The notes: generated by a model not told the origin, from the letters alone. A stretch of DNA of 64,000 nt from Acidobacteria bacterium SCN 69-37 (GCA_001724025.1 MEDJ01000003.1:21001-85000); one strand, 5' to 3'; numbered from the stretch's first letter, positions 17,037 to 26,484 are shown. Program-made: numbers and translations.

Positions 17037-18037
17037 ACGTCGTCCAGATCATCGTGCCTGCGCACAACGCCGCGCAGACGATCGACGCCTGTCTGCAGCC
17101 GCTGTTGGGCAGTTCCCATCTCGCGCCACGCGTGCTCGTGGTCGACGATGGATCGACGGATGACACGGCCGACAGGGCGGAACGCTGCGGCGCGGCCGTG
17201 TTGAGGCTGACGGGGCCGCTCGGGCCGGCTGCGGCGCGCAATGCTGGCGTGGCCGCCACGACGGCGCCCGTGATCCTGTTCATCGATGCCGATGTGGTGG
17301 CCTCGCCCGAGGCCGTCGAGCGGATCGTCACCGTGTTCGACAGGCATCCGGAGGCGGCCGCGGCTTTCGGGTCGTACGACGACCGGCCGCCGGCGCGCAA
17401 CGTCGTCTCGCTGTTCAAGAACCTGCTGCACCACTTCGTGCACCAGCAGGCCGACGAACGCAGCGCATCGTTCTGGGCGGGATTCGGAGCCATCCGTCGC
17501 GAGGCGTTCGAGGCGGTCGGCGGATTCGCGGCCGACAGGTACCGGCGGCCCAGCATCGAGGACATCGAGCTCGGGGCGCGCCTCTGGCGTGCCGGCCGGC
17601 CCGTCGTCGTCGTGCGGGACGCGCAGGTGACGCACCTGAAGCGCTGGTCGCTCAGGCAACTGGTGGCCACCGACGTACGCCAGCGCGCGTATCCCTGGTC
17701 GGAACTGCTGGTGCGCGGGGAAGCGCCGGGCGGCGATCTGAATCTGCGTGCCGGCGACCGCGTGGCGGCGATCGCCGCCTGGATGGGGCTCGCGGGACTT
17801 GTGGTGGCGCTGACGGGCGCGTGGCCCGTGGGCGCGACGATCGCGGCGTGCGCGCTGGCGACGATCGTGATCCTCAATCGCCGGCTGTACGCAGGCTTCG
17901 CCCGGGTCGGCGGCTGGCCGTTCGCGATCGCCGCTGTGGCGCTGCACGCCGGCTACTACCTCTACAGTTCCGCAACGTTCGGGATCTGCCTGCTGCGTCA
18001 CGCCTGGCGCGGCCGCCAGATCGCAGGCAGTCGGTAG
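17021..18037 (+). CDS. Glycosyltransferase family 2
   Basis: 338 residues. The GT-A fold opens with VQIIVPAHNAAQTIDACL, VLVVDDGSTDDTAD and LFIDADV (the DxD-type metal site), then GFGAIRREAFEAVGGF and SIEDIELGARLWRAG (ED of the GT2 catalytic base region). Two C-terminal membrane helices (about 250-330) anchor it. Either the ATG at 17021 (16-bp overlap with the upstream gene) or the GTG at 17033 (GTGA overlap) may be the start. Its stop TAG lies in a short heptamer run (GTCGGTAGTTGGCGGCG). Likely adds a sugar to a lipid-linked glycan. Confidence 0.9.
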   Translation: MDTTVNVVQIIVPAHNAAQTIDACLQPLLGSSHLAPRVLVVDDGSTDDTADRAERCGAAVLRLTGPLGPAAARNAGVAATTAPVILFIDADVVASPEAVERIVTVFDRHPEAAAAFGSYDDRPPARNVVSLFKNLLHHFVHQQADERSASFWAGFGAIRREAFEAVGGFAADRYRRPSIEDIELGARLWRAGRPVVVVRDAQVTHLKRWSLRQLVATDVRQRAYPWSELLVRGEAPGGDLNLRAGDRVAAIAAWMGLAGLVVALTGAWPVGATIAACALATIVILNRRLYAGFARVGGWPFAIAAVALHAGYYLYSSATFGICLLRHAWRGRQIAGSR

Positions 18038-18064
18038 TTGGCGGCGGGCGGCGGGCGGCCGCCC
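18025..18064. repeat. Short heptamer run after the GT2 gene
   Basis: Degenerate seven-base units CAGTCGG TAGTTGG CGGCGGG CGGCGGG CGGCCG include the GT2 stop codon. Related to the GGTAGTC and GGTAGCC arrays elsewhere in the window. Confidence 0.55.
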
Positions 18065-18097
18065 CCCAACAGTCGTCGAGTAAACTAGAAGGCTGTC

Positions 18098-19372
18098 ATG
18101 AGCACCTTCCAGAGTCTTTCTGCCGCCGATGCCGCCAGTCTGTCCCAGCAACTCCAGGCCCGCTACGACGCGTTCAAGGCGCGGGGCCTGAAGCTCGACA
18201 TGACGCGCGGCAAGCCCTCGTCGGCCCAGCTCGACCTGGCCAGTGCCATGCTCGACCTGCCGGGCGCCGGCGACTTCACCGCGGCTGACGGCACCGACAC
18301 GCGCAACTACGGCGGCGTCGACGGCCTGCCCGAGATGAAGGCGATCGTCGCGGCCCTGCTCGAGACGGATCCGGCCAACGTGATCGTGGGCGGGAACTCG
18401 AGCCTGCAGATGATGCACGACACCATCGTCCGCGCGCTGCTGCACGGCGTCCCGGACGGGGCAGGACCGTGGAGCCGCGGGGCGGTGAAGTTCCTGTGCC
18501 CGAGCCCCGGCTACGATCGGCACTTCGCCATCTGCGAACACTTCGGCATCGAGATGATCGTCGTCGACATGGACGACAACGGTCCGGACCTGGCCCAGGT
18601 GCAGAAGCTCGTGGCCGCCGACGCCGCGATCAAGGGTATGTGGTGCGTGCCCAAGTACAGCAACCCGACGGGCATCACCTACAGCGACGAGGTGGTACGG
18701 GCGCTGGCCTCGATGAAGACCGCGGCACCCGACTTCCGGATCTTCTGGGACAACGCGTACGTCGTCCACGATCTGTTCGACACGACCGATCCGCTGCTCA
18801 ACATCCTGCGCGTGGCGGCCGAGGCCGGCCACCCGAACCGCCCGCTCGTGTTCGCGTCCACGTCGAAGATTTCGCTCGCCGGCGCGGGCATCGCGGCCAT
18901 GGCGGCCAGTTCCGCCAATGTGGCCGACGCCAGGCGGCACATCGGCATCCAGACGATCGGGCCCGACAAGGTCAACCAGCTGCGCCACATCCGTTTCTTC
19001 AAGGACCTGGCCGGCATCCGCGCGCACATGGCGCGACACGCGGCCCTGCTGCGACCCAAGTTCGAGGCCGTCGATCGCGTGTTCACGCAGGAACTCGGCG
19101 GCAAGGGCATCGCGACGTGGACGAAGCCGCGCGGCGGGTACTTCGTGAGCCTCGACACGCTCGACGGCTGCGCCGCCGACGTGGTCCGCCTGGCCGATGC
19201 GGCCGGCGTGAAGCTGACGGGCGCCGGGGCCACCTATCCGCGGCAGAAGGATCCGCGCGACCGCAACCTGCGCATGGCGCCGTCGCTGCCGCCGGCCGAT
19301 CAGGTGGCGCTGGCGATGGAGGTCGTGGCTGTCTGCGTGCAGCTCGCCAGTCTGCGGGCGCTGACGAAGTGA
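18098..19372 (+). CDS. Class I-like PLP aminotransferase (PF12897-type)
   Basis: 424 residues. It matches the group of aspartate-type aminotransferases that open with LKLDMTRGKPSSAQLDLA and continue with NYGGVDGLPEMKA, GGNSSLQMMHD, FLCPSPGYDRHF, CVPKYSNPTGITYS and IFWDNAYVVHDL. The PLP Lys is in FASTSKISLAGAGIAA near residue 257. It should move amino groups between an amino acid (probably aspartate) and 2-oxoglutarate. AGAAGG lies 5 nt before the ATG; a TAAACT box lies further up. It stands apart from the glycan genes and is followed by an ABC ATPase. Confidence 0.9.
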   Translation: MSTFQSLSAADAASLSQQLQARYDAFKARGLKLDMTRGKPSSAQLDLASAMLDLPGAGDFTAADGTDTRNYGGVDGLPEMKAIVAALLETDPANVIVGGNSSLQMMHDTIVRALLHGVPDGAGPWSRGAVKFLCPSPGYDRHFAICEHFGIEMIVVDMDDNGPDLAQVQKLVAADAAIKGMWCVPKYSNPTGITYSDEVVRALASMKTAAPDFRIFWDNAYVVHDLFDTTDPLLNILRVAAEAGHPNRPLVFASTSKISLAGAGIAAMAASSANVADARRHIGIQTIGPDKVNQLRHIRFFKDLAGIRAHMARHAALLRPKFEAVDRVFTQELGGKGIATWTKPRGGYFVSLDTLDGCAADVVRLADAAGVKLTGAGATYPRQKDPRDRNLRMAPSLPPADQVALAMEVVAVCVQLASLRALTK

Positions 19373-19415
19373 GCTCGGGGCGACGCGGCTGCAAGGCCAC
19401 GAGGATGACCGGACC

Positions 19416-20237
19416 GTGCGCGTGAGCGCCCCTCTGCTCGACTACCAGAACGTGTCGGTCTATCGGGGCGACACGCTCGCGCTCGACGGCGTGTCGCTGC
19501 GCGTGGCCGTCGGCGAACACGTGGCCATCCTCGGCCCGAACGGCTGCGGCAAGTCGACGCTCATCAAGACGTTCACGCGCGAGTGCTATCCGGCGTCGGG
19601 CCGGGGCGAGTCGTCCCTGCGCATCCTCGGCCGGCAGGCGTGGGACGTCAACGAACTGCGCCGCATGCTCGGGATCGTCACCAACGACCTGGTCGATCAG
19701 TGCACACGCGGCATGTCGAGCGATTTCGCCGAACTGCCGCGGCGCGTCACGGCGCGCGACACGGTCATCTCCGGCTTCTTCTCGAGCATCGGCGTGTGGG
19801 CGCACCACGACGTGACGCCGGCGATGCGGGAGACGGCCGATGCGCTGCTCGCGCGGCTCGGCGTGGCGCACCTGGCCGATCGGCTCCTGACGCAGATGTC
19901 GTCAGGCGAGGTCAGGCGCGTGGTCATTGCCCGCGCCCTCGTGCACGACCCGTCGTCGCTGGTGCTCGACGAGCCGACCAACAGCCTGGACCTGCGCGCC
20001 ATGCGCGACCTGCGCGGCGCCGTGCGCACCATCGCGCAGTCCGGACTCAGCGTGGTGATGGTGACGCATCACCTGGCCGACATCATCCCGGAGATCGCGC
20101 GCGTCATCCTGATCAAGCGCGGGCGTGTCGTCGATGACGGGCCGAAGGACGCACTGCTCACCTCGGCGCGGCTGACGGACCTGTTCGAGATGCCCATCGA
20201 GGTCGTCAGGCGCGGCGATCTCTACCACGCCTGGTAG
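19416..20237 (+). CDS. ABC transporter ATP-binding protein
   Basis: 273 residues with Walker A GPNGCGKST, Q-loop region IVTNDLVDQC, signature MSSGEVRRVVIARAL (SSGE in place of SGGQ), Walker B SLVLDEPTNSLD and H-loop MVTHHLADI. The substitution at the signature and an insert around residues 85-120 are typical of the stand-alone molybdate/iron-like ATPases of the YlmA/ModF kind. Start is GTG 19416 or 19422. No permease is nearby, so it may not drive transport. Function unknown. Confidence 0.82.
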   Translation: MRVSAPLLDYQNVSVYRGDTLALDGVSLRVAVGEHVAILGPNGCGKSTLIKTFTRECYPASGRGESSLRILGRQAWDVNELRRMLGIVTNDLVDQCTRGMSSDFAELPRRVTARDTVISGFFSSIGVWAHHDVTPAMRETADALLARLGVAHLADRLLTQMSSGEVRRVVIARALVHDPSSLVLDEPTNSLDLRAMRDLRGAVRTIAQSGLSVVMVTHHLADIIPEIARVILIKRGRVVDDGPKDALLTSARLTDLFEMPIEVVRRGDLYHAW

Positions 20238-20267
20238 ACACACCGCCACACCCAGGCGCGGCCGGTC

Positions 20268-21227
20268 TCAGGGACGACGGTCGACCCGGACGACCCGCGT
20301 CCCGTCCATTTCGCAGACGTAGCGCACGTCGGTGTTGGCCGCCAGCCCGATGACGTACTCGGTGCGCGTGTCCGTCGCGCTGAGCGACGCGGCATCGAAC
20401 GTGACCTGACGGCCGCGGTCGTCGCGTGCGGCTCCGACGCAGGCGCGGACCGCGCCCGACGGAAACTCCAGCCGGCGATCCGCGCCAGCCACGCGGCCGC
20501 GATCGTCGTACACGTACGTCACGGCGCTGCCGTCACAGCGATAGGTGAGATGACGATCGTTGTCGAAGCGATCGACGCCGGGACCCGAGACCACGGTGTC
20601 GCCCGGCGTTTCGGGCAGGCGATCGAAGCTCCAGAACACGAGGCCATTCGCGTCGCCGCGCGCTGCGTCGAGCGCGCGAGCCTGGCAGTCGAGCGATCGG
20701 GTGAGCCGCGACGGGGCCGCCGGCGTCACGGGCGCCGCGGGCTGCGCCTGCGCACTGGTTCCGAGCGTCCGCTCGCGGAACTCGGCCGACCGCGTGATCC
20801 CCAGGATGACGTCGGCGTACCGGCGCTGCTCGACGAGCGGGAGGAAGCCCTCGACGCCGCCGCTGTCGGGCGCGCGGTCGAGCAGCCGCTGGTAGAACCG
20901 CTCGAGCAGTTGTGCCGCGTCCAGGCGCTCCTGCCCCCGGCGGAACTCCACGCCGGAGACCAGGCCGTTGACCTGGGTGGCGAGGTTGCCGCGCTGGATG
21001 TCGGCCGTGGTGCGGCTGATCTCGGCGGCCGTGCCGTCGCGATCGAGCACCGCCCGGTACAGGCGCGTGGCAATCGTCTGAGCTTCCTCGCGCGAATAGC
21101 TGTCGCGGGCCTGCGGCGTCGTGGTTGCCTGGCGGTTGCCCCGCTGGGGCGTGGCCTGCACGAACGACGCGCCGAGCATGACGGCGGTGGCGACGATCAG
21201 CGCGCGAGAGATCGTGGACGTCTTCAT
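20268..21227 (-). CDS. Secreted DUF4214 domain protein
   Basis: 319 residues from the ATG at 21227 (GAGG six bases upstream). Residues 1-27 form a signal peptide (MKTSTISRALIVATAVMLGASFVQA). Residues 45-145 hold a DUF4214-like module: ATRLYRAVLDRDGTAAEI and a second FYQRLLDRAPDSGGVEGFLP repeat followed by SAEFRERTLG. The C-terminal 140 residues form a separate beta-rich region with three Cys (DCQARAL, YRCDGS, RACVGA). DUF4214 is common in exported bacterial proteins and in S-layer or surface contexts, with no fixed biochemical role. It ends 30 bp from the convergent ABC gene. Confidence 0.8.
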   Translation of the reverse strand: MKTSTISRALIVATAVMLGASFVQATPQRGNRQATTTPQARDSYSREEAQTIATRLYRAVLDRDGTAAEISRTTADIQRGNLATQVNGLVSGVEFRRGQERLDAAQLLERFYQRLLDRAPDSGGVEGFLPLVEQRRYADVILGITRSAEFRERTLGTSAQAQPAAPVTPAAPSRLTRSLDCQARALDAARGDANGLVFWSFDRLPETPGDTVVSGPGVDRFDNDRHLTYRCDGSAVTYVYDDRGRVAGADRRLEFPSGAVRACVGAARDDRGRQVTFDAASLSATDTRTEYVIGLAANTDVRYVCEMDGTRVVRVDRRP

Positions 21228-21294
21228 TTCAATCCTCATGTTCAGGGAGGTGGCGGGCAGAGCCGGCCACCTCGAGTTCGAAGCCGGCAGGAAC

Positions 21295-22167
21295 CTAGAA
21301 TCGCAGGCCCTGGAGGTACGTGATGCTGGCCTTCAGGCTGTCGAACGGCGAGGCCGCGGCGTCGTGTTCGACGAAGTAGTGCGTGATGCCGGCCTGGCCC
21401 GACTGCGCGAAGATGCGCGCCCACTCGACGCTGTCGCCGCCGACGTCGGCGATGTCGGACATCATCTGATCGATCGGGACCGACGCGCCCTGCCCGGACC
21501 GCTTGCGCAGGCCCTTGACGTGCACCATCGGGAACCGGCCCGGGTACTTCGCAAAGTATGCGAGCGGATCCTGGCCGGCGGCCGTGATCCAGGCGAGGTC
21601 CAGTTCGAAGGCGACGAGCGCGGGATCGCAGCGCTCGAGCAGCAGGTCGAACGGCAGCTGCCCCGACGCGGTGGGCGCGAACTCGAAGTGGTGGTTGTGG
21701 TACGCCATGCGGAGTCCGGCGGCCTTGGCCGTCTCGCCCGCGCGATTGAGCGTGTCGGCCACGCGCGCCCAGATGTCCGGCTGGCTGCGTGCCGCATCGT
21801 CGAGCCACGGCAGGACGATGTACTGATGACCGATGACGCGGCTGGCCTCGATCACCTGCGGCAGCCGATCCGTGATGGTGGCGAGATCGATGTGCGTCGA
21901 CGGCGACGTGAGGCCGTGGCGATCGAGCAGCGCGCGAATCTGCTGCGGCGTGCGATCGAAGTAGCCTGCGAATTCGACCTCGCGGAAGCCCAGCGCCGCC
22001 ACGCGCGCCACGGTCCCGTCGACGTCCTTCGCCATCGCGTCGCGGACCGTGTAGAGCTGCACGCCGATGCGGTCGAGCCGGCGCGACTGGCTCGCCTGCG
22101 CCATGCCCGAGGCGAGGACCACGCCCGCCCCTACCTGTCCCAGGAACTGCCGACGATCGATCGTCAT
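21295..22167 (-). CDS. Tat-exported sugar phosphate isomerase/epimerase-like protein
   Basis: 290 residues from the ATG at 22167 (AGGAGA upstream). The N-terminus MTIDRRQFLGQVGAGVVLASG is a twin-arginine signal. The rest is an AP-endonuclease-2-like TIM barrel: GVQLYTVRDAMAKD, LGFREVEFAGYF, MAYHNHHFEF (metal His), VAFELDLAWITAAG and FPMVHVKGLRK. Such exported family members occur near carbohydrate catabolism genes and isomerise or epimerise sugars or inositols; the substrate is unknown. It is transcribed away from the ABC exporter pair. Confidence 0.88.
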   Translation of the reverse strand: MTIDRRQFLGQVGAGVVLASGMAQASQSRRLDRIGVQLYTVRDAMAKDVDGTVARVAALGFREVEFAGYFDRTPQQIRALLDRHGLTSPSTHIDLATITDRLPQVIEASRVIGHQYIVLPWLDDAARSQPDIWARVADTLNRAGETAKAAGLRMAYHNHHFEFAPTASGQLPFDLLLERCDPALVAFELDLAWITAAGQDPLAYFAKYPGRFPMVHVKGLRKRSGQGASVPIDQMMSDIADVGGDSVEWARIFAQSGQAGITHYFVEHDAAASPFDSLKASITYLQGLRF

Positions 22168-22288
22168 GGATGTCTCCTGTGCCCCACGATAAACCCGTCC
22201 GCGATGGACCGTCGATCCCCCCGGGACCGGCCCCCGGGGACGTCGCCAGCGGCGGGAGCATCCCACGGCGACCCGGAATGGCGGAGAA

Positions 22289-22294
22289 TACCAT
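22289..22294 (+). promoter_or_regulatory. Possible -10 box of leaderless exporter transcript
   Basis: TACCAT six bases before the GTG at 22301; no Shine-Dalgarno site precedes the start. Weaker than the other examples. Confidence 0.35.
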
Positions 22295-22300
22295 GTCGCC

Positions 22301-24061
22301 GTGCCGCCTTCCGCTGCTCCCACGCCAACCTCGCATCGCGCCGGGCCCGGCCTGATTGCGTTGCTCCGGCCCTACCTCCCGCTCGTCGGCCTCATCATCG
22401 GGGCGACGGCGGTGGCCAACGCGCTGAGCCTGATCGTGCCGCGCATCATCGCGCGGGCGATCGACGACTTCGGCGCCGGGCAGATCGCGCCGGTGTCGCT
22501 CGCCCTCGAGCTCGGGGCGATTGCCGCCGGCGTGTTCGCGTTCACGTACCTGCAGAACGCCGCGCAGGTCCACGCGTCGGAGCGGGTCGCGCGTGACCTG
22601 CGGTCGCGCGTGGTCGACCGGCTGTCGACGCAGAGCCTGGCCTACGTCCAGCGCGTTACCACCGCGACGCTGCTGACCAACCTCACGGCCGACGTGGACG
22701 CCGTGAAGCTGTTCGTCTCGCAGGCCGTGGGCGCACTCATCTCGTCCGTGTTCCTCATCGTCGGCGCCAGCGGGCTGCTGCTGGCGATCGACTGGAAGCT
22801 CGGCCTGGTCGTGCTGGCCGTGCTGCCCGTGATCGGCGTGACGTTCCAGGTGGTGCTGGCCCGGGTCCGGCGGCTGTTCGGTCAGGCACAGCGGGCGATC
22901 GATCGCCTGAACCGCGTCATCAACGAGAGCGTCCTCGGCGCGGCGCTGGTGCGGCTGGTCGACTCGCAGGCGGTCGAGTATCGCAAGTTCGTCGCGGCCA
23001 ACGACGACGCGCGCCGGATCAGCCTCGGCATCCTCCGCCTGTTCTCCGGGCTGATCCCGGCCGTGGTCTTCCTGACCAACCTGGCGACGCTCGCGATTCT
23101 CGTGCTGGGCGGCCGGTTCGTCATCGGCGGCGAGATGACGCTCGGCGACTTCACGGCCTTCAACGCGTACCTCGCGATCCTGATCTTCCCGGTGATCGTG
23201 ATCGGCTTCATGAGCAACGTCATCGCGCAGGCGTCGGTCGCCTACGCGCGCATCGGCGCCGTGCTCTCCGCGTCGGTGCCGGGCCATGCGGGCCAGGTGG
23301 CCGTGGACCTGCGGGGTGACGTGCGGCTCGAGAACGTCGACCTGACGCTCGGGGGCCGGCCCGTGTTGAAGGGCGTGTCGGTGAACGCCGCAGCCGGCAC
23401 CCGCACCGCGATCATCGGTCCCACCGCGGCGGGCAAGACGCAGATGCTCTACCTGCTCGCCGGACTGCTCGACCCGACGGCCGGCCACATCAGCTACGAC
23501 GGCCGCGATCTGCGCGAGTACGACACCGCGGCCCTGCACCGGCAGATCGGCCTGGTCTTCCAGGACCCGACGCTGTTCAACCTGACGCTGCGCGAGAACA
23601 TCGCCTTCAGCCGGGCGGTGAGCGAGGCGGCGCTCATGCGGGCCATCGAGACGGCGGAATTGACCGCGTTCATCGATCGGCTGCCGCAGGGGCTCGACAC
23701 GATCGTCTCGGAGCGCGGCACGAGCCTGTCTGGCGGGCAGAAGCAGCGCATCATGCTGGCGCGCGCCCTGGCACTCGAGCCGCGCGTGCTCCTGCTCGAC
23801 GACTTCACCGCGCGCGTCGATCCGACGACCGAACGCGCCATCCTCGAGAACGTCCGCCGCCACTACCCGGGACTGACCCTGATTTCCGTGACGCAGAAGA
23901 TCGCGCCCGTCGAGGACTACGATCAAATCGTCCTGCTCATGGAAGGCGAAGTCCTCGCGACGGGGACGCACGCCCACCTGCTCGCCACCAGCCCCGAATA
24001 CGCCCAGATCCATGACTCCCAGCGCAGCACCAGCCACTACGAATCCGTACGCACTCGGTAG
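22301..24061 (+). CDS. ABC exporter half-transporter A (degenerate ATP site)
   Basis: 586 residues: six-helix type I exporter domain (about 20-320) and an ATPase domain. The nucleotide domain has Walker A GPTAAGKT, Q-loop VFQDPTLFNL and a canonical LSGGQKQR signature, but the Walker B catalytic Glu is Asp (LLLDDFTARVD) and the H-loop His is Gln (SVTQKI). It therefore cannot form a normal ATP-hydrolysing site with its own Walker motifs. The next gene overlaps its 3' end by 50 bp and has the complementary defect, as in asymmetric heterodimeric exporters. Exported substrate unknown. Confidence 0.9.
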   Translation: MPPSAAPTPTSHRAGPGLIALLRPYLPLVGLIIGATAVANALSLIVPRIIARAIDDFGAGQIAPVSLALELGAIAAGVFAFTYLQNAAQVHASERVARDLRSRVVDRLSTQSLAYVQRVTTATLLTNLTADVDAVKLFVSQAVGALISSVFLIVGASGLLLAIDWKLGLVVLAVLPVIGVTFQVVLARVRRLFGQAQRAIDRLNRVINESVLGAALVRLVDSQAVEYRKFVAANDDARRISLGILRLFSGLIPAVVFLTNLATLAILVLGGRFVIGGEMTLGDFTAFNAYLAILIFPVIVIGFMSNVIAQASVAYARIGAVLSASVPGHAGQVAVDLRGDVRLENVDLTLGGRPVLKGVSVNAAAGTRTAIIGPTAAGKTQMLYLLAGLLDPTAGHISYDGRDLREYDTAALHRQIGLVFQDPTLFNLTLRENIAFSRAVSEAALMRAIETAELTAFIDRLPQGLDTIVSERGTSLSGGQKQRIMLARALALEPRVLLLDDFTARVDPTTERAILENVRRHYPGLTLISVTQKIAPVEDYDQIVLLMEGEVLATGTHAHLLATSPEYAQIHDSQRSTSHYESVRTR

Positions 24062-25808
24062 GCGGACGGGCGCCGAACCGGCCGTCAGCCTGGCGGGCGC
24101 CGTCCGCCGGCTCTGGCCCCTGATGGCCGGCGAGCGTCGCCGCGTCGTCGTCGCGTTCGGTGCGACGATCGTCTCGTCGGCGACCACGCTGCTGACACCG
24201 ATCGTGATTGCGCGCGCCGTCGACACGGCCATGAGCGCCGGCGATTTCGGCGGCGTGCTGCGGCTGGCGGGCGTGCTGTTGGCCGCGTATCTCGTGGGAC
24301 TCGTCGCGTCGTACGTGCAGACGCAGCAGATGGGCACCGTCGGCCGCCAGGTGCTCTTCAACCTGCGCAACGCCCTGTTCACCAGGCTGCAGGCGCTGCC
24401 CGTCGACTTCTTCCACCAGAACCGCGCGGGCGACCTGATCTCGCGCATCAACAACGACACCGACAAGCTGAACCAGTTCTTTTCCCAGGCCCTCGTGCAG
24501 CTGGCCGGCAACCTGATCATGATGACCGGCGCGGCCATCGCGATGGTCTCGCTCAACGTCAGGCTGGGCGCCGCCGCGCTCGTGCCCGCCGTCGGGGTGC
24601 TGCTGCTGACGCGCGCGGCAGGCGGGTGGGTGCGACGCCGCAACCGCGCCAGCCTCGACGCCCTCGGCGATCTCAGCGGCGAGGTGCAGGAGAGCATCAG
24701 CAATTTCCGCGTGATCCTGGCGTTCGATCGTGTCGATCACTTCCGCGATCAGTTCGCCGTCGTCAACGACCGCAACTGCACGGCGGCCGTCCGCGCCGGA
24801 CTGGCGTCGAGCGTGTTCATCCCGATCTACGGGCTGGCGCTGAACGCGGCGCAAATCGTCGTACTGGCGTTCGGGTTCGCCCTGGTCTCCGGCGGCGCCG
24901 CGTCGGTGGGCCTGCTGATCGGCTTCCTGATCTACGTCAACAACTTCTACATGCCGCTGCGTCAGCTGGCCGTGATCTGGTCGTCGTTCCAGATGGCCAT
25001 GGCCAGCATCGATCGTATCTCCGAGGTGCTCGCGCTCGAGTCCAACCTGCCGCAATTGCCGCCCGAGCCCGTACCGTCAGGGCCGGCGGACGCCGTGCTC
25101 GCCTTCGATCACGTGTCGTTCGCGTATGCCGGCGGGGCGCCGGTGCTCGAAGACGTGACGTTCGCGCTCGAGCGCGGCCGCACCTATGCGTTCGTCGGGC
25201 CGACGGGCGGCGGCAAGACCACCACCGCGTCGCTGATGGCGCGGCTCTACGATCCGGACGCCGGGCGCGTGCTGCTCGATGGCCGCGATATCCGTTCGTA
25301 TGCGCCTGACGAGCGCACGCGGCGCATCGGGTTCATCCTCCAGGAACCATTCCTCTTCACCGGAACCGTTCGCGACAACATCGTGTACGGCAGCGACGAC
25401 CTCATGGCCCTCGACGACGCCGGACTCGAGGCGCGCCTCGAGGCGCGGCGGCTGCAGGGGCTGCTGGCGCGATTCGAGCAGGGACTCGAGACGCCCGTCA
25501 CCACGGCGGGTGACGGCGTGAGCCTGGGGCAGAAGCAGCTCGTGGCGTTCATGCGCGCCGTGCTGCGCGATCCCGACGTGCTGATTCTCGACGAGGCCAC
25601 GGCGAACATCGACACCGTGACCGAGCAGCTGCTCGAGCAGATCCTCGAGTCGCTGCCGGCGTCGACGACGAAGATCATCATCGCGCACCGGCTCAACACG
25701 ATCGAGAACGCCGACGAGATCTTCTTCGTCAACGGCGGCACGCTCACGCGGGCCGGATCCATGGCCCGTGCGCTCGATCTGCTGCTGCACGACAGGCGGG
25801 ACAGCTGA
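24012..25808 (+). CDS. ABC exporter half-transporter B (canonical ATP site, altered signature)
   Basis: 598 residues with the same two-domain layout as its partner. Walker A GPTGGGKTT, Q-loop FILQEPFLF, Walker B LILDEATANID and H-loop IIAHRLNT are canonical, but the signature is VSLGQKQ rather than LSGGQ. Paired with half A, one composite site is complete (B Walker/H plus A signature) and one is degenerate (A Walker/H plus B signature), the arrangement of TM287/288- or TmrAB-type exporters. The ATG lies inside the upstream gene, so translation is coupled and subunits should be made in equal amounts. Confidence 0.92.
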   Translation: MTPSAAPATTNPYALGRRTGAEPAVSLAGAVRRLWPLMAGERRRVVVAFGATIVSSATTLLTPIVIARAVDTAMSAGDFGGVLRLAGVLLAAYLVGLVASYVQTQQMGTVGRQVLFNLRNALFTRLQALPVDFFHQNRAGDLISRINNDTDKLNQFFSQALVQLAGNLIMMTGAAIAMVSLNVRLGAAALVPAVGVLLLTRAAGGWVRRRNRASLDALGDLSGEVQESISNFRVILAFDRVDHFRDQFAVVNDRNCTAAVRAGLASSVFIPIYGLALNAAQIVVLAFGFALVSGGAASVGLLIGFLIYVNNFYMPLRQLAVIWSSFQMAMASIDRISEVLALESNLPQLPPEPVPSGPADAVLAFDHVSFAYAGGAPVLEDVTFALERGRTYAFVGPTGGGKTTTASLMARLYDPDAGRVLLDGRDIRSYAPDERTRRIGFILQEPFLFTGTVRDNIVYGSDDLMALDDAGLEARLEARRLQGLLARFEQGLETPVTTAGDGVSLGQKQLVAFMRAVLRDPDVLILDEATANIDTVTEQLLEQILESLPASTTKIIIAHRLNTIENADEIFFVNGGTLTRAGSMARALDLLLHDRRDS

Positions 25809-25846
25809 CGACGCGCGGCGCGTCGACGCTGTCCGTGTCGCGGGCG

Positions 25847-26371
25847 TCAGTCCTCGTCGAGGTGATCGACGTCGAGGTCCACCATCAGTTCGCCGGCCAG
25901 GGCTTCGAGGTCGGCGCGCAGCGTGTCCAGGCTGACGCCGGCCGGCACGCGTACGTGCGCCCGCGCCCGGAAGAGCAGTTCGCCGGTCATCGGCGCACTG
26001 GTGACATCGGTCTCGAGCTCCTCGATGTTGACGTGCTGTGCCGCCAGGGCCCGCGAAATGTCGTGGACGATGCCCGGGTGATCGTGGCCGACGAGATCGA
26101 CGCGCAGGGTCTGGCCGGCGCGGGTCTCGGGATCGGCGGCCTGTTCCACGACCACCGTCAGGCCGTCGCCAATCGCGCGCAGCCGCGTCGCCAGGTCGTC
26201 GGCGCGTCCGATCTCGACGCTCACGCGCAGCAGGCCCGCGAACTTGCCGGCCAGCCGTGCCATCCGGCTCTCTTCCCAGTTGGCGCCGGCGGCGCGGACC
26301 TGTTCGGCCAGGGCCTCGACGATTCGCGGCCTGTCGTCGGCGATCACGGTCAGGACGAGCGATCTGCGCAT
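25847..26371 (-). CDS. GcvR-like ACT domain regulatory protein
   Basis: 174 residues with two ACT modules (about 3-75 and 87-165): LVLTVIADDRPRIVEALAEQVRAAGANW and LRVDLVGHDHPGIVHDISRALAAQHVNIEEL. This is the architecture of GcvR, the glycine-cleavage repressor accessory protein, and of related amino-acid-sensing proteins. GGAGG precedes the ATG at a standard distance. No gcv genes are in the window, so a glycine role is only the family's usual one. Confidence 0.85.
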   Translation of the reverse strand: MRRSLVLTVIADDRPRIVEALAEQVRAAGANWEESRMARLAGKFAGLLRVSVEIGRADDLATRLRAIGDGLTVVVEQAADPETRAGQTLRVDLVGHDHPGIVHDISRALAAQHVNIEELETDVTSAPMTGELLFRARAHVRVPAGVSLDTLRADLEALAGELMVDLDVDHLDED

Positions 26372-26471
26372 CAGGTGTCCTCCCGGCGCGTCGTGTCCCC
26401 TGGGGCGGAAAGGGCGCGCCGGGAGCAGTGTAATGCGGGCAGCGCCAGAGCGCGCGGTATGAAAAAATCGA

Positions 26472-26477
26472 TAGAAT
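26472..26477 (+). promoter_or_regulatory. -10 box of a probable leaderless transcript
   Basis: TAGAAT seven bases before the GTG at 26485. The stretch ATAGAATCG, two bases, CGCGTG is the same as at purD, which makes a shared leaderless start design likely. Confidence 0.55.
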
Positions 26478-26484
26478 CGGACGC

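Noticed and set aside
16802..19039. 745-codon minus-strand frame opposite GT2 and the aminotransferase
   Set aside because: Overlaps two clear genes, low-complexity composition typical of antisense frames.
21242..24703. Very long minus-strand open frame (1153 codons) across the sugar isomerase and ABC exporter genes
   Set aside because: It is the antisense shadow of GC-rich genes: Arg/Asp/Gly/His-rich composition, no motif, and both sense genes are certain.
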